Assembly (NCBI GenBank): GCA_902826455.1
Contig: CADEEV010000003.1
Span: forward strand, 1 to 64,000
Length of the DNA: 64,000 bases
DNA from: an uncultured Acidobacteriota bacterium
Lineage (GTDB): Bacteria > Acidobacteriota > Vicinamibacteria > Fen-336
Reading direction: 5' to 3'
The notes below the pieces were generated by a model. It was not told the origin of the DNA and did not search any database. It saw only the letters and a list, made by a program, of their open reading frames with translations. Within the stretch, counting starts at the first letter, position 1, and every line of letters begins with the position of its first letter. Shown in pieces: positions 37,801 through 48,095 of this stretch. The position numbers and the translations under genes are program-made.

Positions 37801-38156
37801 AGCGCGCCCTCGCCGTCCTCTTCCTGGCGATCCTCGCGACGATGCTGTTCGTGACGATCCGCGCGAGCCTCGAGCGCTCGGTGTTCGACAACGGCTTCCT
37901 GATCCGCGACGTGTGGGGCGTCGCGACGCTGGCCGACGCGTACTGCGGCTTCCTCACCTTCTACGCGTGGGTGTTCTACAAGGAGCGCGGCTGGCCCGGG
38001 CGGGTGGCGTGGTTCGCGCTGATCATGGCGCTGGGCAACATCGCGATGTCGGCCTACGTGCTGATCGCCCTCGTCCGGCTGCCGACGGGCGCCGGCCCCG
38101 CGCAGCTGCTGCTGCGCGCCGACCTCAGCTCTCGGCGGAGCCCCGCCCGGGCTTGA
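37797..38156 (+). CDS. DUF1475-family membrane protein
   Basis: The 119-residue protein has three membrane helices and the DUF1475 core VWGVATLADAYCGFLTFY followed by AWVFYKERGW and an FALIMALGNIAMSAYV helix. DUF1475 proteins occur in bacteria and plants with no assigned function. Its last 32 bases overlap the end of the converging DUF1820 gene. Confidence 0.75.
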   Translation: MKRALAVLFLAILATMLFVTIRASLERSVFDNGFLIRDVWGVATLADAYCGFLTFYAWVFYKERGWPGRVAWFALIMALGNIAMSAYVLIALVRLPTGAGPAQLLLRADLSSRRSPARA

Positions 38157-38469
38157 GGATCGAGACGGGGAACGGCGTGACGGTTCCCTTCGCGACCTCG
38201 CTGATGCGGCTCGGGCCGCGCTTGTCCACCTCGTCGATGCGCACCACGGAGTGCATCGGCACGAAGAAGCGCTTGACCCCGGCGAACTCCTGCTGGAGCC
38301 GCTCCTCCCCCGGGTCCACGACGATCTGGTGGCGGGCCCCGAACACCAGCCCCTCGATCTCGACGAAGCCGAGCAGGTTCCCCTGGTTCACGCGCTTCGC
38401 GTAGATCTCGTAGACCTGGCCCTGGTTGAGGAACGTGACCCTGTAGAGGCGCTTGTCCGACGTCGGCAT
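38125..38469 (-). CDS. DUF1820-family protein
   Basis: The 114-residue cytoplasmic protein matches DUF1820: LYRVTFLNQGQVYEIYAKRV, QGNLLGFVEIEGLVFG and MHSVVRIDEVDK. The family is common in Proteobacteria and has no known role. ATG 38469 is chosen because the conserved region starts just after it. It is downstream of the RapA-like gene by 14 bases and converges on DUF1475 with a 32-base overlap. Confidence 0.85.
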   Translation of the reverse strand: MPTSDKRLYRVTFLNQGQVYEIYAKRVNQGNLLGFVEIEGLVFGARHQIVVDPGEERLQQEFAGVKRFFVPMHSVVRIDEVDKRGPSRISEVAKGTVTPFPVSILKPGRGSAES

Positions 38470-38483
38470 CGCGCGATGATACG

Positions 38484-40871
38484 TCAAGCCACCACGAGGG
38501 CCGCGAGGGCCACGGGCCGCCGGCCCTGCGGCAGCGCGACCGAGAGCCGCCGGATCGTGTCGGACCAGCCCTCTTCGGCGGCGGCGTCGGCCGGAACGCG
38601 CTTCGTGCGCAGCGGCCGCTGGCGCAGCGTGGCGGCCCAGTCCGGCCGAGCCCTTCCCGCGCCGTCGATCACGAGCACCTCGGAGGCCGGTCCGTCCTTG
38701 TAGACGGCCAGCAGGCAGAGGCCGTGGGCTCCGGGGATGTCGACGCCCAGCACGGTGGCGCGGCCGGTCGGCGCATCCTCGAGGTGTTGGAGGACCGCTT
38801 CGACGAGCGGATGGCCGGCCGCGAAGAAGTCCAGGGTCTCGTCCTCGACGGCCTCCTCGCGATCGAACGTGCCGCGGAAGCCGGAGCCGGGCGGAACGCC
38901 GGGAAGGCTGTCCACGAGCGCTTCGTTGCCGAACTCGATCGAGTGCACGCGGCGTCCGAGCTGCCGCTCGACCGTGAAGCCGACGCGCTCGCAGGCCGCC
39001 ACCACCACGTCCTGGGTGAGCGAGTCGAGCTCGGGCGGCACGCGCGCCAGGATGCCTTCGGCCATCGCGGCGCGAAAGCGATCGCGGTGCAGCTCCTGGT
39101 AGGCGCCCTCGCGGATGCGCGCGAGGCTCGTCTGTGCGGCGCTCACGAGCTGCGAGAGACGGCCCGCCCCGAGCGCGCCGCCGGGATCGAGGGCCGCCTC
39201 TTCGATCGCGGCCTCGACCGGCGCCAGCTCGGGCTCGAGGCCGGCCAGCGGCTCACGAAAGAGGCCGATCTCCTCGTAGATCCGCGCAACGCCATCGCCG
39301 ATGCCCGAGGGCGGCCGGAAGTAGACGATGGCCGCGGGAAGCGTCCGGCCGATGCGGTCGAGACGGCCGATCCGCTGTTCCACCACGACGGGATTCCAGG
39401 GCAGGTCGAACAGCACCAGGCGATGGCAGAACTCGAAGTTGCGGCCTTCCCCGCCGCATTCGGTGGAGACCAGCAGGCTCGGACCCTCGGGGCGCCGGAA
39501 CTGGGCGACCTCGATGTCGCGGCGCGTGGCCGAGAGCTCCTCGTGGAAGACGCCGGTCGCGAGCTGCACGCGGCGGCTGAGCTCGGCCCGCAGCAGCTCC
39601 AGGGTCTCGCGTTGCGCCACGAAGACCAGCGTCTTCTCGCCGGCCTCCTTCCAGCCGCGGGCCTCGGCGGCGAGCCACGCGAGTCGCGGGTCGGCGGCGT
39701 CGGCGGCGTCGGCGAGGCGCTTCAGCTCCTCCTGGCCCTGGCCGAGCACGGCCCGCAGGGCGGCGCCCGAGGACAAGGCGCGCCGCAGGCGCTCGGACTT
39801 CTGCTTGCGCGCGAGGGCATGGGGCGCCGGCTCGCCGCGCACCGCGTCCTCGAGGGCGAGGCGCGCCTGCCACTGCGGCGGGCCGCCGGCCTCGGTCGGA
39901 AGGCCCACGCGCGGCGGCAGTCCCCCGATCTCCGAACGTCGGGTCGAGCTGGTGCACGGCGGGAGGGGCTCCGCGCGCGCGAGGCGCGCCTCGAAGCCGT
40001 CGTCCTCGAGGAACTCCTCCGGCCGCAAGAGCTGCAGCAGACGGTAGAAGCCGTGCACGTCGTCCTCGAAGGGCGTGGCGGTGAGCAGCACGACGTGACG
40101 CCCCAGATCCGCGATCGGCGCCACCGCGCGCCAGGCGGCATCGCCCGCGTGCCCGGGCGGCCGTCGCAGCCGGTGCGCCTCGTCGACGACCATGAGGTCG
40201 ATGCGGGCAGCCACCGCCTGCGCCGTGAGCTTCGGCCGCGCCACGAGCATCTCGAGGGACACCACGACGCGGCGGTGGACGTCGAAGGGGTTGAAGTCGG
40301 CGCCGAAGTCGCGCGCCACGTCGGCGAGGCGCTGCTCGTCGAACAGCACGAAGGCCTGGTGGTGCTTCCGCCACAGCTCGCCCAGCCACTGGACCGTGAG
40401 CGTGTCGGGGGCGACCACGACACAGCGCTCGGCCCGGCCGGAGAGCACGAGCCGGTTGAGGATCAGGCAGGCCTCGATCGTCTTGCCGAGTCCGACCTCG
40501 TCGGCCAGCAGCCAGCGCACCGGGTCGGCCGCGGCCGCGCGCTGCGCGGTGTAGAGCTGGTGCGGGAAGAGCCGGATGCGGCCTCCCAGGAACGAGCCGA
40601 GCCCGCCCGCCTCTCTCAGCTCCAGCAGGTGCAGCGCGTCGAGCCGGTTCGCGAAGTCGGCCACGGGGTCCGTGGCGCCGCGGGCCAGGCGCTCGACCAG
40701 GTCCTCTTCGAGCTGCGCTCCCGGAACCAGCGCGTCGGAGCTGCCGGCGATGCGCAGCGTCTCGCCGTCCGGAAACTCCACGACCACCGCGCGGCCCTCG
40801 ACCGCCACGACGCGCCCGATGCCGAGCTCGGGGTTGTGGCGGTGCCGCACGGCGTCTCCCGACTTCCACAT
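38484..40871 (-). CDS. RapA/HepA-like Snf2 family helicase
   Basis: The 795-residue protein has an N-terminal KOW/Tudor-like part (AVRHRHNPELGIGRVVAVEG), a Snf2 ATPase core with LADEVGLGKTIEA (motif I), VVDEAHRLRR (motif II, DEAH), LLTATPFEDD (motif III), and LVSTECGGEGRNFEF plus RIGRLDRIGR (motifs V and VI), and a long C-terminal region. RapA recycles RNA polymerase after transcription. At 795 residues it is shorter than the E. coli protein (968), mainly in the C-terminal part. It lies 52 bases downstream of boxB on the same strand, perhaps by read-through only. Confidence 0.88.
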   Translation of the reverse strand: MWKSGDAVRHRHNPELGIGRVVAVEGRAVVVEFPDGETLRIAGSSDALVPGAQLEEDLVERLARGATDPVADFANRLDALHLLELREAGGLGSFLGGRIRLFPHQLYTAQRAAAADPVRWLLADEVGLGKTIEACLILNRLVLSGRAERCVVVAPDTLTVQWLGELWRKHHQAFVLFDEQRLADVARDFGADFNPFDVHRRVVVSLEMLVARPKLTAQAVAARIDLMVVDEAHRLRRPPGHAGDAAWRAVAPIADLGRHVVLLTATPFEDDVHGFYRLLQLLRPEEFLEDDGFEARLARAEPLPPCTSSTRRSEIGGLPPRVGLPTEAGGPPQWQARLALEDAVRGEPAPHALARKQKSERLRRALSSGAALRAVLGQGQEELKRLADAADAADPRLAWLAAEARGWKEAGEKTLVFVAQRETLELLRAELSRRVQLATGVFHEELSATRRDIEVAQFRRPEGPSLLVSTECGGEGRNFEFCHRLVLFDLPWNPVVVEQRIGRLDRIGRTLPAAIVYFRPPSGIGDGVARIYEEIGLFREPLAGLEPELAPVEAAIEEAALDPGGALGAGRLSQLVSAAQTSLARIREGAYQELHRDRFRAAMAEGILARVPPELDSLTQDVVVAACERVGFTVERQLGRRVHSIEFGNEALVDSLPGVPPGSGFRGTFDREEAVEDETLDFFAAGHPLVEAVLQHLEDAPTGRATVLGVDIPGAHGLCLLAVYKDGPASEVLVIDGAGRARPDWAATLRQRPLRTKRVPADAAAEEGWSDTIRRLSVALPQGRRPVALAALVVA

Positions 40872-40923
40872 CAGCCGGCGATTGTACGTCGCCCGCGCGG
40901 AGTATCGGACCGAGTGGCAGGTT

Positions 40924-42339
<1,416 letters not shown>

Positions 42340-43989
42340 CTAGGTTCGACTCCAATTGAACTTGGCGCGCTCGGGCTTGCCGTACAGGGTGAGGGCGCCC
42401 TTCTCGCCCACCGCGTTCGGGCGCTGGAAGATCCAGTTCTGCCACGCCGACAGGCGGCCGAAGATCTTCGTCTCCATCGTCTCGGGCCCTGCGAAGCGCA
42501 GGTTCGCTTCCATGCCCGTGAGCGCGTCCGGAGAGATCGTGGCGCGCTCCTCGATGGCGAGGCGCACCTCGTCCTCCCAGTCGATGTCGTCGGGAGCGAA
42601 CGTCACGTAGCCCTCGGCCAGGGCCGACTCGGCGTCGAAGCTCTCGCCCACGGGCGGCTCCGCCTTCCGGGGCTCGCCGAGGAAGCGCGTCGCGAGACGC
42701 GACAGGCCGTTCGCCATGGGCAGCGCGCCGCCGTTCAGGGCCGAGAACGCGATCTCGGGCCCGTCGTCCTGCGCGAGCATGTACGAGCGGTCGGCGGCGA
42801 ACGCGAGCTCCAGCAGCGAGCCGGCGAAACACGAGCCTTCGTCCACGATCGCGAGCAGGCTGCGGGCCGTCACGTCGAGGCGCTTCAGCACGCGCTTCAT
42901 GTGATGGAGGACCTCGCTCACGAACCCGTCGTCCTGCTGCGCCAGGAGCGCCGCGTCGACGGCAAGGACGCGAGCGGCCTCGCCGCGCGTCTTCAGGACG
43001 AGCACGCCGATCTCGGGACGGTTGAAGCGCAGGTCGAGGAGCACGTCGTCGAGCTCGCGGAAGGCGCGCAGCGCCCAGAGCTCGCTCCCCCGCTCGCGCA
43101 TCCCGGCCGCGTCGGCCGGCTCGTCCGACTCGGGCGCGCGCACGGTGATCTCCCCGACGCGGGTCGCGGCGTCGATCGCGAGCGTCACGTAGCGATGCTG
43201 GACTCCCCGGTCGTCGTAGCGGCCCTCGAGAGGGGCGAGGACGACGCCGGGCCCGCTCCGCGCCGGCGCGCCGGCGGCGAGCGCCGCCGCCCGCTCGGGC
43301 ACGCGGCTCGCGAACTTCGAGAGCGGGATGGCCTCGTCCACCAGCCGCCACTGCACGGCGCGCTTGCCCTTGACGCCCTCGCCGAGGCTCGAGAACACGT
43401 CGGCGAGATCGCGCCGCACCTTGCGCTTGTCCACGACCCGGGTGAGTCCCCCGGTGCCGGGAAGCACGGCCAGGAGCGGCACCTCGGGCAGGCTGACGGC
43501 GGAGGACGCGTCGTCGACCAGAAGGATCTCGTCGCAGGCGAGGGCCAGCTCGTAGCCGCCCCCGGCGCACGCGCCGTTGACGGCGGCGATGGCCTTCAGG
43601 CCCGAGTGCTGCGAGGCGTCCTCGAGGGCGAGCCGCGTCTCGTTCGTGAACTTGCAGAAGTTCACCTTGAAGGCGTGGGTCGAGGAGCCGAGCATGTAGA
43701 TGTTGGCGCCCGAGCAGAAGATGCGGTCCTTGCCGCTCGAGATCACGACCACCCGCACCTCGGGGTGCTCGAAGCGCAGCCGCGCGATCGCGTCGGCCAG
43801 CTCGATGTCGACGCCCAGGTCGTAGCTGTTGGTCTTGAGCGTGTAGCCCGGCCGCAGCGGCCGCTCCTCCTCGATGTCCATCACGAGCCGGGCCACCGGG
43901 GCGGCCACCTCGAGCTTCCAGTGGACGTAGCGGGAGGGGTGGGTCTCGAACCGGACGGGGGTGGCGCTCGCGGCCTCGGGGTGTTCCAT
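42340..43989 (-). CDS. boxC: 2,3-epoxybenzoyl-CoA dihydrolase BoxC
   Basis: The 549-residue protein is a double-length crotonase. BoxC opens the ring of 2,3-epoxybenzoyl-CoA hydrolytically, giving 3,4-didehydroadipyl-CoA semialdehyde and formate. Crotonase features are VVVISSGKDRIFCSGANI, AAVNGACAGGGYELALACD (oxyanion hole) and SLPEVPLLAVLPGTGGL, with E169 in LPEV and C112 as likely counterparts of known catalytic residues. The second half (FNRPEIGVLVLKTRGE, ALNGGALPMANGLSRL) is a diverged repeat. ATG 43989 is chosen; an in-frame TTG two codons earlier is possible. It is the first gene of the box transcript and divergent from boxR. Confidence 0.97.
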   Translation of the reverse strand: MEHPEAASATPVRFETHPSRYVHWKLEVAAPVARLVMDIEEERPLRPGYTLKTNSYDLGVDIELADAIARLRFEHPEVRVVVISSGKDRIFCSGANIYMLGSSTHAFKVNFCKFTNETRLALEDASQHSGLKAIAAVNGACAGGGYELALACDEILLVDDASSAVSLPEVPLLAVLPGTGGLTRVVDKRKVRRDLADVFSSLGEGVKGKRAVQWRLVDEAIPLSKFASRVPERAAALAAGAPARSGPGVVLAPLEGRYDDRGVQHRYVTLAIDAATRVGEITVRAPESDEPADAAGMRERGSELWALRAFRELDDVLLDLRFNRPEIGVLVLKTRGEAARVLAVDAALLAQQDDGFVSEVLHHMKRVLKRLDVTARSLLAIVDEGSCFAGSLLELAFAADRSYMLAQDDGPEIAFSALNGGALPMANGLSRLATRFLGEPRKAEPPVGESFDAESALAEGYVTFAPDDIDWEDEVRLAIEERATISPDALTGMEANLRFAGPETMETKIFGRLSAWQNWIFQRPNAVGEKGALTLYGKPERAKFNWSRT

Positions 43990-44001
43990 GGGCAATTCCG
44001 G

Positions 44002-44031
44002 AGGCTACGCGACCGGAGCACCGGGTGTCAA
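44002..44031 (-). promoter_or_regulatory. Candidate sigma70 promoter of boxC-boxB
   Basis: On the minus strand TTGACA (44031-44026) is followed after 18 bases by TAGCCT (44007-44002). Transcription would begin near 43995, six bases before the boxC ATG. An operator-like repeat abuts the -35 on its upstream side. Confidence 0.5.
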
Positions 44032-44043
44032 GCACTATACTGC
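44032..44043. promoter_or_regulatory. Operator-like site 1, imperfect palindrome GCACTATACTGC
   Basis: This 12-base site differs at one base from the perfect palindrome at 44065-44076 and starts 33 bases away from it, close to three helical turns. It touches the boxC -35 hexamer. It is proposed as a BoxR-binding site; no binding data exist for this sequence. Confidence 0.5.
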
Positions 44044-44044
44044 G

Positions 44045-44074
44045 TTGACTCTCCAACCGCTCACGCACTATAGT
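44045..44074 (+). promoter_or_regulatory. Sigma70 promoter of boxR, leaderless
   Basis: TTGACT (44045-44050), an 18-base spacer and TATAGT (44069-44074) form the best promoter in the window. The predicted start of transcription at 44081-44082 is the boxR ATG. The -10 lies inside the perfect palindrome, which would let a bound repressor block it. Confidence 0.6.
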
Positions 44075-44076
44075 GC
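44065..44076. promoter_or_regulatory. Operator-like site 2, perfect palindrome GCACTATAGTGC
   Basis: A perfect 12-base palindrome covers the boxR -10 hexamer. Together with site 1 it forms a pair placed on both promoters of the divergent gap. It is the expected layout for an autoregulated repressor that also controls boxC-boxB. Confidence 0.55.
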
Positions 44077-44081
44077 GCGCC

Positions 44082-44843
44082 ATGGACGCCGACCGGCTGC
44101 TCGAGGCCCTGGGCCAGCGCGTGCGCGCCTTGCGCACGGAGCGCGGCTACTCGCTGCGCGAGCTCGCCACGCGCTCCGGTGTCTCGGCCCGCTTCCTGGT
44201 CCAGGTGGAGTCGGGCACCGGGAACATCTCGGTCCGCAAGCTGCTGGCCCTCGCCCGGGCCCTGGGCTCGACACCGGCGGCGCTGCTCACGGGCGCTGGG
44301 GGCGAGTCCGGGATGCCGGTGATCGCCCTGCTCGGGCTGCGGGGCGCCGGCAAGAGCACCCTGGGCCGCAAGCTGGCGCGCAAGCTGCGCGTGCCGTTCG
44401 TGGAGCTCGACCGTCGCATCGAGGAGGCCGCAGGCCTGTCTCTCGCGGAGATCTTCACGGTGCACGGCGAGGAGTACTACCGCCGCCTCGAGCGCGACGC
44501 CCTCGACCAGGTCCTGACCGAGGGCCGGCCCCTGGTCCTCGCCACCGGCGGCGGCATCGTGAACGCCAGGGGCACCTTCGCGATCCTCAAGCGCCGCGCG
44601 CTCACCGTGTGGCTGCGGGCGAAGCCCGAGGATCACTGGAACCGCGTGGTGAGGCAGGGCGACCGGCGGCCCATGGCCGACAACCCCGAGGCGATGGAAG
44701 AGCTGCGCCGGCTCCTCGCTGAGCGCGGCCCTCTCTACGCCCAGGCGGCCCACGCCGTCGACACGTCCCGCCTCGGCGAGAGCGCGTCCCTCAGGGCCCT
44801 CGCGGCCCTCGCGGCTGTGGACGGAGCCACTACGAGGGTGTAG
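44082..44843 (+). CDS. boxR: BoxR-type regulator: XRE HTH fused to shikimate-kinase-like domain
   Basis: The 253-residue protein joins an XRE helix-turn-helix (residues about 9-62; LRELATRSGVSARFLVQVESG) to a shikimate-kinase fold (residues 75-245) with the P-loop LLGLRGAGKSTLGRKL, PFVELDRRIEE and the lid region GDRRPMADNP. BoxR/BzdR proteins use the kinase-like domain to sense benzoyl-CoA, which releases them from box or bzd promoters. The lysine and DRR motifs of active shikimate kinases are retained, yet the family is not thought to phosphorylate shikimate. It is divergent from boxC across 92 bases and followed after 13 bases by the SpoIIE gene. Confidence 0.93.
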   Translation: MDADRLLEALGQRVRALRTERGYSLRELATRSGVSARFLVQVESGTGNISVRKLLALARALGSTPAALLTGAGGESGMPVIALLGLRGAGKSTLGRKLARKLRVPFVELDRRIEEAAGLSLAEIFTVHGEEYYRRLERDALDQVLTEGRPLVLATGGGIVNARGTFAILKRRALTVWLRAKPEDHWNRVVRQGDRRPMADNPEAMEELRRLLAERGPLYAQAAHAVDTSRLGESASLRALAALAAVDGATTRV

Positions 44844-44856
44844 CGTCGCTCCTTCC

Positions 44857-47190
44857 ATGACCAAGCGCCGCTTCGTCTTCCTCCTGACGATGGTGTTCGT
44901 CCTGGGAGGGCTCCGACTGGCGGTGATCTTCGAGGCCTACTTCGGGACGCCGGTCTCCGGGCTGCCCGAGAGCCCGTTGCTGCGCTTCTCCAACGAGCTG
45001 TGGGTGCCGCTGCTCACCCTGGGCGCCGGCGCGTTCATCGGCCTCATGCGCGCCGGGGATCCGAACGCGTTCCGCGCCAGCCAGATGTTCCTGTGGTTCG
45101 CGTGGATGATCCGCAGCCCCAGCCTCGGCTTCGGCCCGGGCCTGCCGCGCGTGGCGGCGATCCTGAGCTCGTTCGCCGCGATCGTGGCGGTGCCGTACTT
45201 CGTGCTGGCGTTCTTCCTCCACTACCCCCGGCGCTCGACGCTCGACCGCCGCGCACCGTGGCTGACGCGCGCCGTGGCCGTCGTCTCCATGGCGTTCTGG
45301 CTGCTCGTGCTGCTGCCGGGCCTGGCGGAGGTGTACGGCACGGACGCGATGCGCACGCTGGTCGCCGCGCTGCCGAAGATCGACCGGACCTCCGCCCTCG
45401 ACAACGCGCTCTTCGCCTTCATCGCGCTCCAGTACTCCGTCGCCCTGGGGACCCTCGGCAACAACCGGCGCCGCGCCCAGACGCCCGACGAGCACCGACG
45501 CCTCGCGCTCATCAACCTCGGCGTCGGGGCCGCCGTGCTGTCGCTCTTCACGGGCGCTCTCACCTTCAAGCTCGGCGTCAATCTGCCGCCCGACGCTCTC
45601 GGCAGCCTCGCGCTGCTCATGGGCCTGTTCCCGCTCACGTTCGTCTACGTCGTGCTGCGCGATCGCGTCTTCGGCATCCGGCTGATCCTGCGCCGCGGCC
45701 TCCAGTACGCCCTCGTCTCGCGGGGCGTCCTGCTGCTCGAGGCCGTGCTGGTCTTCTACCTGCTGTTCATGGGCGCCCGTTCGCTCGTGGACGTGCCCGA
45801 CGACCATGCGCGGTTCGTGCCGGCCATCGCGGCAGCCCTGGCGGTGGGCGCCGTCTACGGCCTCGCGCGGGTGACGCGCAAGGTCCTGCCGTGGATCGAC
45901 CGGCGCTTCTTTCGCGAGGACTACGACGCGCGCGAGGTGCTCGTGGACCTCTCGCGCACGGTGCGGCGGCTGACCTCGAGGCCCGCCGAGCTCCTCGGGA
46001 CCGTGACGAGCCAGGTCGTGGCCTCGCTGCACCCGCGCTTCGCGGCCTTCTACCTGCGCGACGAGGCGTGGCCGCAGCTGCACGCGCTCGCCACGGCCCC
46101 GGCAGCCGGCCAGGGCGAGGATCGCTGGCTGGCGTTCGCCGCGTCGCGCGCCGAGGGCGTCGGGGGCGGGCTGCCCGTGGTGCCGATCGAGGCGGTGCGG
46201 CAGATCCTCGCCACGGGCGACGCGTTCCGGATCCCGGTGATGGACGCGCCCGGCCAGGGCGACGGCGAGAGCTGCCGTCTCCTGGTGCCGCTCCACGGCA
46301 GCGGCCAGCTCCTCGGCTTCCTCGCCCTCGGCGACAAGCTCTCCGAGGAGCCGTACACGCCCGAGGACCGCGAGCTCCTGATGAGCGTCACCGAGCAGTG
46401 CGCGATCGCCCTCGAGAACGTGCGGCTGTTCGCGCAGCTCGCCGACCAGCAGAAGCTCCAGCGCGAGATCGAGATCGCGAAGGAGGTGCAGGCCGGGCTG
46501 TTCCCGAAGGTGCTGCCACGCCTCGACACCCTCGCCTACGTCGGCTCCTGCCGCTCGGCCCGCGAGGTCGGCGGCGACTACTACGATTTCCTCGCCTTGA
46601 GCCCGGGCCGCGTCGGCATCGCGCTGGGCGACATCGCCGGCAAGGGCATCTCGGCCGCGCTGCTGATGGCGAGCCTGCAGGCGCTCCTGCGCAGCCACGC
46701 GCCGCTGCGCGGCCACGATCTCGCGGCGCTCGTGAGCGACATCAACCGGCTGCTCTTCGAGTCCACCGACTCCGCCCGCTACGCGACCTTCTTCTACGGC
46801 GTCTACGAGGAGCCCACGCGTCGCCTCACCTACGTGAACGCGGGCCACGTGCCCCCGGTGCTGGTGCGGGCCAACGGCGAGGCGCCGAGCGTCGAGCGGC
46901 TCACCACCGGCGGCCTCGTGATCGGCCTGATGCCCGATCCCGTCTACGAATGCGCGACCGTCGAGCTCCGGCGCGGCGACGCCCTCCTCATCTTCTCGGA
47001 CGGCATCTCCGAGGCGGAGAGCACGAGCGGCGACATGTACGGCGACGAGCGCGTCGGGCTCCTCGCCGCGGCCTGCCCGGGCCTCTCGGCGGAAGAGCTC
47101 CACGACCGGGTGCTGGAGGAGGTGCTCCGCTTCTCGACCGGCATGCCTCAGGCCGACGACACGACGCTGATCGTGGCCCGGGCGCTCTGA
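44857..47190 (+). CDS. Membrane protein with GAF-like and SpoIIE/RsbU-type PP2C phosphatase domains
   Basis: The 777-residue protein has about eight membrane helices in residues 1-330, a GAF-like domain at about 355-530 (SDLVPLHGSGQLLGFLALGD-like core near 470) and a PP2C phosphatase at about 545-777: AREVGGDYYDFL, ALGDIAGKGISAAL, TYVNAGHVPPVL, LIFSDGISEAES and ADDTTLIV, with all metal-site aspartates present. Such phosphatases usually dephosphorylate anti-sigma-factor antagonists; none is adjacent. It follows boxR by 13 bases and precedes the 2OG-Fe(II) gene by 2, so the three may form a transcript. Confidence 0.9.
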   Translation: MTKRRFVFLLTMVFVLGGLRLAVIFEAYFGTPVSGLPESPLLRFSNELWVPLLTLGAGAFIGLMRAGDPNAFRASQMFLWFAWMIRSPSLGFGPGLPRVAAILSSFAAIVAVPYFVLAFFLHYPRRSTLDRRAPWLTRAVAVVSMAFWLLVLLPGLAEVYGTDAMRTLVAALPKIDRTSALDNALFAFIALQYSVALGTLGNNRRRAQTPDEHRRLALINLGVGAAVLSLFTGALTFKLGVNLPPDALGSLALLMGLFPLTFVYVVLRDRVFGIRLILRRGLQYALVSRGVLLLEAVLVFYLLFMGARSLVDVPDDHARFVPAIAAALAVGAVYGLARVTRKVLPWIDRRFFREDYDAREVLVDLSRTVRRLTSRPAELLGTVTSQVVASLHPRFAAFYLRDEAWPQLHALATAPAAGQGEDRWLAFAASRAEGVGGGLPVVPIEAVRQILATGDAFRIPVMDAPGQGDGESCRLLVPLHGSGQLLGFLALGDKLSEEPYTPEDRELLMSVTEQCAIALENVRLFAQLADQQKLQREIEIAKEVQAGLFPKVLPRLDTLAYVGSCRSAREVGGDYYDFLALSPGRVGIALGDIAGKGISAALLMASLQALLRSHAPLRGHDLAALVSDINRLLFESTDSARYATFFYGVYEEPTRRLTYVNAGHVPPVLVRANGEAPSVERLTTGGLVIGLMPDPVYECATVELRRGDALLIFSDGISEAESTSGDMYGDERVGLLAAACPGLSAEELHDRVLEEVLRFSTGMPQADDTTLIVARAL

Positions 47191-47192
47191 GC

Positions 47193-48095
47193 GTGGCGGC
47201 GTTCGACGCGATCCCGGTCGTGGACCTCGGGCAGCGCGACGTCGCGCGCGCGATCGGCGCCGCCTGCCGCGACGTCGGCTTCTTCTACGCGGCCGGCCAC
47301 GGGGTCGACGGGCGGCTGCTCCGCGACGTGCTGGCGGCAGCCCACCGCTTCTTCGACCTGCCCCAGGGAGCCAAGGAGGCCGTGCGCGGACGCCACCGCG
47401 GCTACATCCCGTCGCGGGGCGAGGCGACCGATCCCCTCGCCCCTCCGGATCTCAAGGAGGCGTTCGACGTCGGCCTCGTCCTCGACGCCCCGGAGGACAC
47501 GCCGGGCTTCGAGCGCATGACGAGCCCCAACCGCTGGCCGGGCCTCCCCGGCTTCCGCGAGCCGGTCGAGGCCTACTTCGACGCGATGCTCGGGCTGTCG
47601 CGGCGGCTCTTCGCGATGTTCGCGGGCGCCCTCGGGCTGCCCGAGCGGCACTTCGACGCCGAGCTCACGCATCCCATCGCGCAGCTGCGCCTGCTGCGCT
47701 ATCCCGTCGCGCGCGCCGGTGAGGCGGGCCCGGGCATCGGCGCCCACTGCGACTACGAGTGCTTCACGATCCTCGCCCAGGACGGCGTCGGCGGTCTCGA
47801 GGTCCAGAACACGGCCGGGGCCTGGGTGGCGGCCCCGCCGCTCGAGGACACGTTCGTCGTGAACGTCGGCGAGATGCTGCAGCGCTGGTCGAACGACGCG
47901 TTCCGGGCGACGCCGCACCGCGTGGGCGCGGTCGCGGGCGCGCCGCGCTTCTCCATCCCGTTCTTCTTCGCGACGAACTACGACACCGACATCGCGTGCC
48001 TGCCGACCTGCACGACGCCCTCGAACCCGCCGCGCTACCCGCCCGTCGCCGCCGGCCGCTATCTCGAGGACCGCCTGCGCGAGATCTACGGCTAG
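47193..48095 (+). CDS. 2-oxoglutarate/Fe(II)-dependent oxygenase, isopenicillin N synthase-like
   Basis: The 300-residue protein has the N-terminal DIOX_N region (IPVVDLGQRDVARAI, GFFYAAGHGVD) and the double-stranded beta-helix core with Fe ligands in GAHCDYECFTIL (H and D) and RATPHRV (distal H), plus the 2-oxoglutarate-binding RFSIPFFF (RxS). It hydroxylates or desaturates a small molecule; members of this group include ethylene-forming and flavonoid-like enzymes, but the substrate is unknown. The start is a GTG. Its stop shares CTAG with the converging flavoprotein gene. Confidence 0.9.
   Translation: MAAFDAIPVVDLGQRDVARAIGAACRDVGFFYAAGHGVDGRLLRDVLAAAHRFFDLPQGAKEAVRGRHRGYIPSRGEATDPLAPPDLKEAFDVGLVLDAPEDTPGFERMTSPNRWPGLPGFREPVEAYFDAMLGLSRRLFAMFAGALGLPERHFDAELTHPIAQLRLLRYPVARAGEAGPGIGAHCDYECFTILAQDGVGGLEVQNTAGAWVAAPPLEDTFVVNVGEMLQRWSNDAFRATPHRVGAVAGAPRFSIPFFFATNYDTDIACLPTCTTPSNPPRYPPVAAGRYLEDRLREIYG

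Noticed and set aside
38484-40871. Snf2 helicase as part of a phage-defence system
   Set aside because: The N-terminal KOW-like region and overall order match RapA, and no nuclease, methyltransferase or other defence gene is adjacent.
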